Source of the DNA: Actinomucor elegans
Taxonomy: Eukaryota > Mucoromycota > Mucoromycetes > Mucorales > Mucoraceae
Direction: 5' to 3'
Assembly: GCA_026027325.1 (NCBI GenBank)
Contig: JAMSLZ010000017.1
Location: 372,001-436,000 of the forward strand
Length of the DNA stretch: 64,000 nt
Shown here in pieces: positions 11,225 through 23,044 of the stretch (its first letter is position 1; each line of letters opens with the position of its first letter). Below the pieces are notes generated by a model. The model saw nothing but the letters and a program-made list of their open reading frames with translations. It was not told where the DNA came from and made no database searches. The position numbers were made by a program, and so were the translations under genes.

Positions 11225-14200
11225 ATGGCTCTATTTGCCAATACCATCGACTTGACTCTACGTCAAGATGAGAAAACAACTACAAAGCTGGCGTCTGTGA
11301 ATTTTGTCGCGTCTTCCAGCGTTTCTGAAGAATTGGCAGTTTCAGGACACTTGGCATTGTCTGCACCTTCTCAAATTATAGGCAAATTCCAATTCCTCAA
11401 GGTAAAAATGTCCATCAAACTCGATCCTTGGAAGTGTTATTGATTCGCATGTAGACTTTATCACATCCTAATCTATGTGAGTATGTCGAGATTCACCGAG
11501 GAAAGCATGGTAATGAAGGCATAGCGGATGCATAAACAGAGATTTTCGCTGACTTGTGTATATACTAGACCGACTTTTCGTTGTGTCCGAGTATTACGAC
11601 TCCTGTCTACAAAAAGCAAGAAATCTGGATTCTAAAGACCCGCCACCAGTGAGGTTGGATACTCGATACAAGATTTTTTTATTTTTATAATAGATGCTAA
11701 TGTTTTCTCAGTATATCAGTACTCAAACAGTGGGCATTTGAGATATTCTCAGCATTACAATTCCTAGCAGAAAAAGACATTATCCATGCTTCATTATCGC
11801 CCGCAAATATCATGCTGGATACAGAGGTAGACTTGGGATAGAAACGTTTATTTCAATACTAAGCAATTGCAATAGAACCACGTTAAGTTGTTTGGATATG
11901 GTTTATATTACATGACCAGTGCTGGCCGAGACGTTGATTTCCCTATAGGATACCCCAACTACTTGGCACCCGAGTGCTTGAATAGTATTGGGTCTGATAA
12001 ACGCGATGTATGGGCAACAGCAGTGATTCTGGTAGAACAATACACGCGAAATTCATTTTGGACTACAAGTGATGTTGGCTTGATTTTTGATTCACTTATG
12101 ACCTTGACTGAATGGTATCAAGAAGATCCTACAGGCAACATATGGAGTCATCAAGGCATTGAGTCGTTGGATATCAACAAGTCAGTACTCAAGTTCTTGC
12201 AAGAAACACAACCATTAGAAGTAGAAGAGTTTCGCCAGTTCGTGCTTGCTTGTTTGGAAATCTCTTTGGAAAAGAGATTGGATATCACTCAAGCACTGGG
12301 TAATCGCTTTTTTGAAACAGGACTAGTATCTACAAAAGCGACACAATGGGTCAAGGGACCTGTTTTAGCTTCCGATATAGTAGAGCCCGAAACAATCAAC
12401 TTACTCAACAGTCAGAGCCAAGACGATGTACATGGCTTATTGAAAGGATTACCTGTATCCCAAGTATATCATTTGTGGAAATTGGCAGGTGGCGATGTAG
12501 AGTTGGATCTAGTGAAGCGCGGTGTGTTCCTATCGACACCCGTCATCAAACGCTTGCCCCGTGTATGTATTATGCCTGAAGGAACAGAATTTGGAGATAA
12601 AGTGACCGATACTGCTCAGCTCTACTCGGATGCTATTTATATACTCGGGTTTAAAGAGCTGTATCAACGTCTTGAGGAAGGTAAAAAGAAGGTAGCATCA
12701 GACAAGTTCGAATGGGATACAGATTATTTCAAGGTGGTTGAGGAAAACGATGTTAATTTCTTGTTGGATATACAAGATCCTACCAGCGATAATGAAGATG
12801 AAGATGATGAATTAGCGGAGAATCTCTATGACACCATGTTCACTGATGATTTTGTATCTTCACCTACTTCAGAATCCATGAATACACCTACCACACCATC
12901 TTCCATAAACCGTGCTGTTACAATGACAGGCATGGGCAGATCTCGGTCGGCTTCATCACTTTCCTTGAATAGTGCTACTTCAATACCAACAAACCAACCC
13001 AATGTACCTAAATTACCCTTGTTTCTGAGAGAGCAAGACGTCAATTACCAATATTATCGCCAGACTCTGTTTTCTGAATTACTACGCCAATATCCAGCTT
13101 CGAGAAAAGAGATTTTGCACCACGCCAAGGTAGATATTCCTCCACTTTTAAGAGGAAAAGTATGGGCTGCTGTATTAGGCGTACGTGGTGATTTGGAACA
13201 TGCATATGATGAAATCAACAAGTTTGCTGATATTGGATCGGATAGACAGGTAATAGGTATTTCAGTCATCTTATGTATATTAATGTTATTGCTCGTAGAT
13301 TGAAATGGATGTGCCTCGTTGCCATCAATATAATCAATTGCTTGCATCTTCCACTGGTCATGAAAAGCTGCGTCGCTTACTAAAGGCTTGGGTAGCAGCA
13401 AATACTAAGTTGGTATACTGGCAAGGTAAAACATGGATTACGTTTCAATGTAAACAAACTAACGCCTTTGTATAGGTCTTGATTCATTATGTGCTCCTTT
13501 TTTGACGCTCAACTTTAATGATGAAGCGATTGCCTTTGCATGTCTTCAAAAGTTTATTCCCAAATTCCTCAACAATTTCTTTTTATCAAATAACATGCCA
13601 GTGCTGCAAGAATACTTGGCGGTGTTTCGACATTTACTAAGCTTTCATGACCCTGAACTATCGAGTCATTTGGATAATATTGCATTCACACCCGATTTAT
13701 ATGCTATACCATGGTTTTTAACATTATTTACGCGTAAGAAAACGATCAAGACTAATATAGACGGTATGAACTAACGTTATTGTAGATGTATTCCCACTTG
13801 ATAAAATCTATCATCTTTGGGATAAGCTTCTAGTTGGACCCTCTTCTTTACCACTGTTTGCTGGTATTGCCATTCTGTGCCAAATACGAGACACGCTCCT
13901 TTCTCGCGAATTCAATGATTGTATCATGCTCTTTGCGGATAGCTTTCCCAAGGTCGATATCGAGAAATGCGTTCAAAATGCTTTGAATATGTGCAAAGTG
14001 ACACCTCCTAGCATCGCTTCTCGGGTACATGGTCCGCCTCAGTGTGTTGAAAATCCAGAGACAGAGTCAAACGAGGTAGGATTGTATCTAAATAGTCCAA
14101 CTGAACAATACTCATATTATCTTGTAGTGTCAGCCGAAACAATGGTGGGATAAACCTGTCTCGTCAGAAACCAAAATTGTTGAATTGGCTCCTCGATTGG

Positions 14201-14700
14201 CTGTAAAAGATCTGCCTAGGATTCTTCCCTTTTCACTTATATTGGATATTCGAGCAGAATCAGAGTAAGTAATTGGATAACAAAACATCACAGACATATT
14301 AATTGAATGGAAATTAGATATGCCAAAGGTCATGCTCCTTCCTCAATGAATGTATTAGCATCACAACTGGGTAGTTATGCCAATATCTTGTTGAAGTTGA
14401 AGCGTAAATACCATATTGTTATAGCAGATAAAGGTGGACCTGAGGTAAGACACGTTTAAATATTGGACCTTGACTCATTTTTGTACATAGTATACTGCTG
14501 AGCTTGTAAGAAAGCACTTTAGCAGAACAATGTTGCTCCAGGGTGGTATGGATGCTTTCGAGACGCTCAATGACACGTCTGCACATCTTTGTACTTGCAG
14601 ACCTCAGAAACAAACTACAGCTGGATTTAAAGGAAAAGGATCAGAGCCACCATTTGTCATGTGGCGATGTAAATTACCACCACCTTTAAGAAAGAAATAA
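11225..14700 (+). CDS. TBCK: TBCK: pseudokinase - TBC - rhodanese protein
   Basis: Eleven exons: 11225-11401, 11455-11509, 11569-11653, 11712-11826, 11876-13249, 13299-13425, 13476-13733, 13786-14075, 14128-14264, 14318-14444 and 14491-14700; 984 residues (human TBCK about 893). Residues 1-310 are a protein-kinase fold without catalytic residues: the HRD position reads HASLSPANI and DFG reads FGYG, so it is a pseudokinase as in human TBCK. Then [14 protein letters not shown] and a middle region with [13 protein letters not shown]. Residues about 560-790 form a Rab-GAP TBC domain ([41 protein letters not shown]). The C-terminus is rhodanese-like ([19 protein letters not shown]), apparently without the active-site Cys. 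In animals TBCK acts in the FERRY/mTOR-endosome pathway. It converges on SYF2. Confidence 0.92.
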
Positions 14701-14737
14701 AATGCACTAGTTTTTTTTTATTCATGAATGGTAATAT

Positions 14738-15698
14738 CTACAAAGCAGTACCTCTTTCGAGATTCTCGCGAATTTCTTTTGTATACTTGTCGTAAAATCG
14801 AGCAATCTTTTGGTTGAATACACGATTCTTTTCGTTAATCCAAGAAATATCATCGCTGACTTCTTTACGATCGCGAGATCTTGTTTCACGCTGTTGAATT
14901 CTAATAATCAAGTTAATCATTTGTTATAGTAAGCTTACACATTTAACTTACTGTTTCTTGGTGGCTTCTGCTAATCTATCAACCGCTTCCTTGGAAGGTT
15001 TATCATCCACACTGGCATAGTCTAAACTATTGGCAGCAGCTGAAATATCTGATGGATCTTCACCATTGCGAATAGCTCGTTCAATATCTTGCATTCTCTT
15101 TTCCGAGTAAGCGCTCATATCAGGTTTAAACTCTGACATTAAACGAATATATTTCTTGTGGGCAGCTTGTGAATGATCTGTAAAGCCATTATTGGCCATT
15201 CTTGCCTTCTTTGCCATTTTCTTCTCCCAAGCAGCTGCCGATTCAGCAGAGTATTTCCAAAACTGTTTACGTTCATAGTCTTCGCCTTTATCTTCAGCCT
15301 CTTGCTTTTCTAGCAGCTTTAATGCTTCGGCTTTTTTCCTCTCATCTCTAGCTTCGAGCTTTGGGTTATCTTTGCTACGTTGAAATTCGAGATTACGATC
15401 ACGACGATTGCCTTGTTCGACTTCAGTTGCCTAAATCAATCAAAGAATAAGCAAAAGATTCCTTTAGCTTTGAAAACCTACGTACCCGTCGTCTTTTTAA
15501 TTCTTTTAATTTAGCCATTTTATCTGCAAGAGAGTTAGTAGTGTTTGTGGGTTGGTCCTCTTCGTCTTCATGTTTGCGTTTTGTTGAATTGGTTTCTTGA
15601 TCAGTTACTGTTGTTGATTCAGTTGCATCAATGTCTTTTTTGGAAGTCTTTTTGACAGTATCTTTTGTAAATGCTGCTGTCTTTCTTTTAGGAGGCAT
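14738..15698 (-). CDS. SYF2: SYF2 pre-mRNA splicing factor
   Basis: Three exons on the minus strand: 15698-15486, 15430-14952 and 14900-14738, 284 residues. The charged N-terminus ([13 protein letters not shown]...) is followed by the helical SYF2 core: [18 protein letters not shown], then [19 protein letters not shown], then [18 protein letters not shown]. The conserved tail is [22 protein letters not shown]2 belongs to the NineTeen/Prp19-associated complex and contacts the spliceosome around the catalytic steps. Introns are 55 and 51 bp. The stop lies 37 bp from that of TBCK, so both 3' UTRs must overlap or be extremely short. Confidence 0.93.
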
Positions 15699-17432
15699 TG
15701 TTTTAATCTTTTGTTAAAGCGAAAAAGAGCAAAAAAAAAAATCCAATTTTTTAGTATCTTATTGGCCAACGTCATCAAACTGTTAATTTTCCTTAAGGTA
15801 TACCCCTTTTGCCTTCATTTTTCCCAAAGCTTTAAACGTGTTTGGGTGGAGGAGATTGAATTAAAAGCAACAACAACAGCGACAACGATCACTATACACG
15901 ATTTTCTGAAATTATTGTTGCACAATTCAAAAAAAATTAGGTACAGTAAATGATATAAATTTGGCATGAAATCCAAAAAAAAATGGCACTAAAGAAATAA
16001 ATACTTTGGTTTGAAGCAAACAGACTTAATATACCTACAGAAACTCTATGAGTCACAAGCACTCATTCTTATATAATTCCGTATATGGTTGGCTAATTCT
16101 TTATATACATATATGATATATATCTCATTCTAACTGATTTTTTTTTCAAATAGTGCACCAATAATTTTTAAATAAAGCGTAATATGCTACATTTAGAGGC
16201 ACAGTACATAGTTTTTTCATGTAAAATAATGAATCTGCAGACTTAAAATCAAAAAATTCAAAAAGTGCATTAGTCGTATATAACTCCATACCATATTAGA
16301 AACAAGAACAGGTTACTTTTATCATTCAATGCACCATCCCATTTTTTAGAATGGTTATTAAACCATTTTATGGCGATATGCGCTTTTAAATTATACCCAA
16401 ACTCTGTTGCTAACTAAATGTTAGATAGTTGTAAAAATGTAAACTTTTTAATATCTGGAGCATAACTTTTATAAAGTTTGAGAAGAAGCGCCGAGTTATT
16501 AATTAACGCAAATGTTTCCAAAATGAAACGAAACAAAGTATAGTTACTGAATATACTTTTATTATGGGTTCTAATAGACGCAATAGCTCTTTCTACATAT
16601 CAAATCACGATGATGGATTACTAATCAGGTGCGACTTGCGATCAAGATTGAGAGATTTAGAGATGATCAAACATTGTTCAAATGGAATATATAGTTTATT
16701 GCTAATCCTCAACGATATATTTTTATTTCAAATTCAGTTTAATAAAGATTATGGTGAATGCAGCAATCTATTTTGAACATGAGTTACTAATTAGATGCAT
16801 TTGACCAAGAACGGGCGAGAGACCTAGAGAGGAAATTTTTAGAATAATGCCAAGCGTATGACCTCAAGGCCAATTTTTAAGCCCCCTCCCCCTCAATATT
16901 TCCTTGCAGATGCCAATTGCATTTTAAAGGTATAGTTTATACATGTCATATTGTTATGCTGCCTGAGAGCATCATTGTATTATTTTGATTTTTTAAAATA
17001 TGGTAATAGTCCTTAATAAAGAAAATACATTACAAAAATACACTTAGCAAAAAAAAGAAAAAAAAAAAAAAACTCCATGAATAAACGGAAATAAGAAAGC
17101 ATAGTTATAGGCTTCGATAAGTAGTCAAACTCTGTATATATCATGCGTTTTTTTATATTTCAGCTGTTTGTTTATTATTAAAAAGCAAGTTTTTTTGGAC
17201 AAACGTTAAAAGACTCGCAATAGAGACAATGTTAAATCACCGCAATCCAATCGAAACCGCCGTAGCGAGTAGGTTGCCGTTCTCCTTTGAGTGTGAGGGT
17301 TCAACATTTTTTACTAGATCTTTTTAACGATTCTTGTAATCTTTTAATTGACAATTAATAAGCTTTTTATTTATTTATAATTGAATCTGGTTTCCCAATT
17401 GATATGTCAATGCTGCAAAGCGCGCCTTAATC
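15699..17432. other. Intergenic region
   Basis: No protein gene supported. It includes the SYF2 promoter (15,699-15,950) and a pair of the intergenic repeat at 16,600-16,830. A poly-C/poly-A rich stretch lies at 16,880-17,075. A GC-richer island at 17,236-17,310 ends in a T-run, noted as a possible but unproven non-coding RNA. Confidence 0.5.
16600..16830 (+). repeat. Intergenic repeat, head-to-tail pair
   Basis: Cores ACTAATCAGGTGCGAC (CAGGTGC at 16626) and ACTAATTAGATGCA (TAGATGC at 16792), 166 bp apart, same orientation. Both continue into related tails (GATCAAGATTGAGAGAT; GACCAAGAACGGGCGAGAG). Confidence 0.7.
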
Positions 17433-18281
17433 TTAAAATTGTACTTCGTCCGACGTGGTAGATATACTAAAATGGTGACTTTGTCCTTCTCGCACATACT
17501 CTGATATTCTTAGTTGGCCTCCACATACAAATCGCAACAGTGCAGGACAATACATATCTAAAGCTTCTATTGTTTTCCTAGTGATTGTATTTGATTGCAC
17601 AATAGTCGAAGGCAGCGTCGCGATCAACGTACGCAACTGTCTACAGTTCTTGGCGACTGCAATCATGGACTGATCTGCTAGAAATCCGCACTGTTGCAAT
17701 CTCAAGGTCCTCAATCCTGGACAAAATGGCATCAGTTCTTCAATATGTTGGTCATTGATATTACAATCGTAGATACACAGTGTATGCAAGTGTTGACGCT
17801 TTTCGACGCGTATTGCTTCGAATAGCGATAGTAGAATGACAGGTGAACAGTCATAAATATGAATTTCGGCAATACCTTGATCTAATTGACGACAAATGAA
17901 TCGGTAAAGAGCTATGGATGTCCGCGGTTCTGTAATGCCTTCTTCTGGGATAACATGGACCTGTTTCAAAGACAAGATTTCGAGCCCCATACGTGATAAG
18001 GAACCAAAGACGTCTGTAGGTATTGATTGATAATAATTGCGTTGTGGGTTCATGTGGATGGCTATGCCTGTAACCCAGTTGTTGTAAGGATGGAGTGGAT
18101 TTGTGAGGGTTAATGTGTGGGATAATTGAATGATAGATTGGGCATTGGTAATGTAGGGTGAGTGCCATAATTGTTGCAGTGCATGCGAGGAGATAAGCCG
18201 GTTAGTGAGGCCTAATTGGTACAAGGTGCTTTGATCAGCGTACTGTATAATTATCAGAAGGATGTCTAATGGCAATACCAT
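17433..18281 (-). CDS. F-box / leucine-rich-repeat protein
   Basis: I place the start at 18281 (MVLPLDILLIIIQYAD). The open frame runs 48 codons further upstream, but that part lacks domain character. The product is 282 residues, single exon. Residues 1-40 form an F-box (LPLDILLIIIQYADQSTLYQ). The rest has irregular LRR-like units: LHTLCIYDCNINDQHIEEL, CPGLRTLRLQQCGFLADQS and CRQLRTLIA. F-box proteins bring substrates to SCF ubiquitin ligases through Skp1; the LRRs would be the substrate surface. The target is unknown. Many F-box/LRR paralogues are typical of Mucoromycota genomes. Confidence 0.8.
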   Translation of the reverse strand: MVLPLDILLIIIQYADQSTLYQLGLTNRLISSHALQQLWHSPYITNAQSIIQLSHTLTLTNPLHPYNNWVTGIAIHMNPQRNYYQSIPTDVFGSLSRMGLEILSLKQVHVIPEEGITEPRTSIALYRFICRQLDQGIAEIHIYDCSPVILLSLFEAIRVEKRQHLHTLCIYDCNINDQHIEELMPFCPGLRTLRLQQCGFLADQSMIAVAKNCRQLRTLIATLPSTIVQSNTITRKTIEALDMYCPALLRFVCGGQLRISEYVREGQSHHFSISTTSDEVQF

Positions 18282-20466
18282 TAAGTTAGAAGTGTATGAT
18301 GAATCGATAAAGCCTGATATTGATATCAAACCAGAAAGTAAAAAGGAAAGAAAAAAAGCAAATAGGGGCTTTGAGCATTTATACACGCTACAATCAGATC
18401 TATAGCTTTGTAACTCCACCTTCATAAGCTAGAAGCTTTAAAGAACATATTAGTATTACATGATGACTGATTCAGATGAAACAATGAGTATTAAATTACT
18501 TAAAGAGGTGTACAAACGAAGAACAATGTGTTACTATGATCGATGTCAACTCTCATTAAGGGAATTATGTGCTACTAAGTATTTTATTAAAACTAATAGC
18601 TAGTTTGATCTTTTGTATTGTACAGGAGTAAAGCAGGTTTTTTTGAATGAATTTACCTTTTTCAATAGGCTGGCTCCGTCCTTTATCACAAAAGGCTATA
18701 GGCGACTGGCTTACTTGTGTCCTTGGCATCCACGCCGATTTAGATCGAACATTCAAAAGACCGCAAGGAGAGCAGACAACGTGCAACGTCAAAGGGCCAC
18801 AAATTTATTCCTCAATTGGAGTGTGTCTCCGAGAATATGGAATTAGCGATACGTTGCTTTTTTTATTGTATACGTAATTCATTGAAAAAGAAGCTAGCAG
18901 TCCAGCATATCATTCCTTCAAAACATTTCATCTACAAAGATTTCGCACTAAGAAATACACTGTACATTTCATATTAATACAAAAACAAATCTATTGCCGA
19001 AAAGTTCGAGACTCAATAAGGCAATTATGTCAATTTGAACAGCAGTTCAAGTGAATAATGTTCTACTTTGACGCGCATTTTATTGAAAATAGTACTTTCT
19101 AACAAAAAGAAAATTGAACACTTCTCATGCAGTTACCTTTTCTTAATCGCTCCCAGATCATCTTTTTCTGTAGTACAGATTTGCCAGACTTATGGAAGTT
19201 GACGAAGAACTGCATGCTAGTTTGCGTGATCCACCGTATCTTTCATCTTTTTTAATCTCTAGTCAACAAGTTTAGTCGAGGAAAGGCATTATTACTAACA
19301 CTTGCATATAGGCTTGTAAAGCCTAATGCATTTCGTTCAATCGATGCACATTATCTATCTATGTGTCAGATGTTTTGTATTAAACACCAGATGGTTTAGT
19401 AATACCGCGCAATCTTGATGCATTTGCTTTAGAGTCCCAGCTACTGTTACGCCTGCTTTTCAAACTTTATTTTGACTTTGACACTCTAAAATGCTTCCGG
19501 GGAAGAAACGCAAAATTACTGCAAGGAATATCGTAGCATCACGAAATCATGCTTGCATCAATAATGAATCGAAATAGCTCTCTGGTTTTCCGGTAATGTA
19601 TAGAAAAAAACATGCTCTTCTAGATGGACTAGTTTTAGAGGCTATACATTCGCATCTACAGGCATCAAAGGTTGATATCAGCTGCATGCGTAAATATTCG
19701 GAATACTAATTTCATCAACCAGTTGATAACTTGAAACTGAATATAAAGTTCCATGGACTTCTCGACGAGAATAATATCATTTACAAAATTGTAACCTAGC
19801 AGGAAAAAAAAAGATACTGGTTTGAAATAGACCAATTCTTTGAAGCAAGGTTCTTGTCTTTTTCTTGTTTCTTTCTTTTCTCCTTCCTTTTTTTTTTTTT
19901 TTTAGTTTGATGACTCTATACCAACGCGGATAGCCCAGAAGATGCAGTTTTTTTATTCTCTAAAATACCATCTTATTTCATCCTCACAATCTGTAACATT
20001 TCAAATTCTCCGCGGATTTTATTAATAATGTAAAGTACAAGTATGCGTTTATTGTCTCGTACAAGTTTTTTTTTTCCTAATATGTATGAAATTGATCTAA
20101 CAAAAATCACAGTTTTGAAGATGAGTATGACATGATGATCAACTAAAACAATCTCCGTTGACTTCAGTTAAATTGTATTTAATTAATAATAAGCGTTTAT
20201 TGAGCTGCTGTAGCTGACAGAACCCAAACTTCAGTTACAATACATTTGTTATATGAAATGGCTTAGTTCAGTTGCTGTGAGTTCCATTTCTCGTTAATGA
20301 AACTTAAAAACCATACATTATACAAATTGATTTTTTTTTAAAAAAAAGAAAAAACTAGAGACTCAAGTGTTTAATATTTATTATGTACAACAAGTGGTGA
20401 GTGATGAGTAGTTGAGATACAAGACAATGGAAAAGAATATATGCAGGATATATTATCACAGTCTGT
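18282..20466. other. Intergenic region with possible coding relics
   Basis: No intact gene. The stretch 18,640-18,860 is GC-richer than its flanks and open in two frames (for example LSQKAIGDWLTCVLGIHADL), suggesting a decayed exon. Broken frames around 19,440-19,860 (for example MLPGKKRKITARNIV) also look relic-like. I recognise no family. Long A/T homopolymers flank 19,880 and 20,330. Confidence 0.35.
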
Positions 20467-21183
20467 TTAAGCGTTGTCTTTAATGGATTTTCCGGCGTCA
20501 GTAACCTTATCACCCACATTTTTTTGAACTTGTTCACCCTTTTGAGCAGCGATATCTTTAGCAGTTTCGTATTTGTCGGTACCCTCCTTCGCTAATTCAT
20601 TGGCTTTGGCACTAGCGTCGGCCTTTCCCTCTTCATATTTACTTTTAGCTTCGTCAACCTTGTTACTAACAGCTTGGCTCACATCCGCCTTTCCTTCTTC
20701 ATATTTACTTTTAGCTTCGTCAACCTTGTTACTAACAGCTTGGCTCACATCCGCCTTTCCTTCTTCGTATTTGCTTTTAACTGCGTCTACTTTGTTGCTT
20801 ACAGTCTGGCTAGCATCTGTCTTGAGTTGCTCATACTTGGCTTTGGCTTCATCAATAGCATGACCGGTAATATTCTCTTTAGAATCCTTGTACTTTCCTT
20901 CAAGGACGTCACCTCTTTTTTCGATAGGGCTCTTGTTGGTGACATCTAAACAGTTAAGGTTGTAAGTATAAAAGATTATTCAACTCTTTGGATCAAGACC
21001 CTTACCAACAGATCGTCTGTATAAGTAATAGCTTACACCTACCGCGGCAACACCCAACAAAAGACCACTAGAACCGGGTCCAGGTTTAACAGGTTGTTCA
21101 GAGGCAGGTGTAGTAGCATAGAAGCGCTTGTTCGAAATGACAGCGTTACGGCGGATAGAGGCTCTTAAGATATTAGCAGACAT
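20467..21183 (-). CDS. LEA-like amphipathic repeat protein, probably mitochondrial
   Basis: Two exons, 21183-21006 and 20945-20467, 218 residues. The N-terminus is Arg/Ser-rich without acids (MSANILRASIRRNAVISNKR), a typical mitochondrial presequence. A short hydrophobic segment follows (GLLLGVAAVGVSYYLYRR, about 40-57), then a long charged helix built from 22-residue units such as ADVSQAVSNKVDEAKSKYEE. Two units are identical at DNA level (66-bp period). The pattern resembles group 3 LEA/apolipoprotein-like helices, which protect membranes or proteins during desiccation or heat; that role is inferred. The hydrophobic segment could anchor it in the inner membrane. The intron is 60 bp. Confidence 0.8.
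20635..20832 (-). repeat. 66-bp tandem coding repeat
   Basis: Units 20635-20700 and 20701-20766 are essentially identical; a third unit, 20767-20832, is diverged but in register. Each encodes 22 residues of the LEA-like helix, so copy-number changes keep the frame. Confidence 0.9.
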
Positions 21184-21854
21184 TGTGTATGTATATAATG
21201 TGTTTTGGTATAATCAATAAGAAAGTAATTTCCTGTTGATTTTTATATTCGGAAAGTGAACGCGCTAAAACTAAAACTTATGAGATCACAGTGGCCTAAA
21301 CGTCGAATAGACCTTCCGACACATGCTATTGTGAAGTGACGTAGAAGTTGGCTCATTGTATGATGGCTTGCAGACCATCATGACGTACCTAAAATTCAAT
21401 GGAACTTTTATGGATGGCGCAATTACTATATATTATCATTCATTGGAGTTTTTTTCAGCACCAAAGTCCTTGTATTATACTGATAAAGAATATGTATATA
21501 AAAACAAGCCTCGCATTTGTGAAACGTGATAGTCTGGGGTTCTTCCTGTATTGACATGCACGGAACGAATTTTTAAAGACTCCAATTCTTTTTTGTTGCA
21601 AACATACCAATTAAAGCTGCAGAGTATACAAACGAGCCGTCATAATGGTAGAAAGGTCAATTATATACATATATCAATGCAAGTTCTTCATCTGAGATAG
21701 GTATAGCCCCATCTTTTTTTCAATCTCCCTCATTTTTTTGTTTTCAAGTTCAAAACTTCGATATAGAAAGCTAGAAAAATATGCTGAAAACTAGTTAGCA
21801 CAAAAGTGTCCCGAAAGAAACGAAATAAGTCTATATATCGATTTATAGTATGTT

Positions 21855-22130
21855 TTAAACATCAAATGGATGTAGTAGTTCATTATGTGCACAAAATACT
21901 AATCAGATGCGGTGTTTGGATGATATTGGCCAAGAAACCTATAGATGCATTAAAACCAGAGTGTATAGATTGTATATCTTAATAGTCAGTCGCTAAATTG
22001 CAATATTTTTATTGGAATTTAGCTTCAATAGATGAAGCAATTCATTCTGAACATGCCCTAGTTATCAGATGCGACATTTGGTGTCCGAAAAAAAAAAGCT
22101 TTAATATCATCTGGACCGACTTTTGAATTT
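21855..22130 (+). repeat. Intergenic repeat, forward pair
   Basis: Cores CAGATGC at 21904 and 22076 (172 bp apart). They are preceded by GTAGTTCATTATGTGCAC and GCAATTCATTCTGAACATG respectively and followed by GGTGTTTGG / GACATTTGG. Confidence 0.78.
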
Positions 22131-22359
22131 AAAAACATTCAGATATACGAAACATGTTTGTGTAATCTTTAATCGTGAAAATGACGTTTGTATTTTCTTG
22201 ATTTCATAGATAAAAGCCGTATTTTCCTTTTAATAAAAAAACACGTTCTTAACTTGCGTGTTTAAGATGAAAAATACGAAAAAAAATGCATTTGAATATT
22301 TGGGCCTAGAAGTATATTCTTCCGAAATAGAGCCATTTTTAACAACTCCATGCCTTACC

Positions 22360-22565
22360 CAACTCCAATTTAACACTGCATCTGAACGCTAGTACATGTC
22401 CAAAATAAATTACAGCATCCAGTGAAACAATCATTGTCTAAATTTTTAATGCCATATCGTATTTTAATGATTGCCTGTAAAATGCATACATTTCATAATC
22501 TTGCTCTAATGATCTATCGATGCCGGCCATATATCGCATTTGATTAGTGCTTCAGATGCAAAATA
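22360..22565 (-). repeat. Intergenic repeat, inverted pair
   Basis: Reverse-complement cores GCATCTG at 22378 and GCATTTG at 22536 (158 bp apart). Together with the forward pair at 21,855-22,130 they form a head-to-head arrangement around about 250 bp of unique AT-rich DNA. Confidence 0.7.
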
Positions 22566-23044
22566 CGTTGTTGTGGATACTAGAAGTTTTATCAAAGCGC
22601 ACACTTTAATAAAAGTAAACTTATTTTGTCTTAATTTGAAGGCTTTTGGTTGATTAATAGGCAAAGTTTAAAGGGTCTCTCCAGAAATCATGAGCCAAAA
22701 TAACGGGAGGAATCCTGCAAAGGAAATATCCTTTTCAATAGGTATAAGCGTAAAGAATCTAGTTTATTCGTTTTTTGTTCTTCTATTTGAGCAAGAGATC
22801 CCTCTCAAAATAATATTAATGATTTAGAGAAGGTACGCGTGTGATTTACCACTATATTCCCCTTCTTATTTAATCTAATATACCAACAGTTATTCAAAAC
22901 GATTGTTAATTTGTTTGTGGGACACAAAAGAAAAAAAAGTCATGTATGCATATATGTATTAGATATATTATAGGATGATACGACGTATTAATGGTAATGA
23001 AAATCATGGATAAAAAACTTCTCTTTTTTTTACATGCCAAAAGA

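Larger units (their letters stand above)
21184..23044. other. Intergenic region rich in the repeat family
   Basis: No coding region supported in 1.9 kb. It carries two forward and two inverted copies of the intergenic repeat between about 21,855 and 22,565. The left part is the promoter side of the LEA-like gene; the right part is the 3' side of the GPI-type gene. Confidence 0.5.

Noticed and set aside
18282..18425. 48-codon N-terminal extension of the F-box protein with a hydrophobic stretch
   Set aside because: The F-box begins right at the internal Met (MVLPLDIL), as is usual for the family; the upstream part looks like translated leader.
20635..20832. CRISPR-like array
   Set aside because: The direct repeats are contiguous, coding and without spacers; eukaryotic context.
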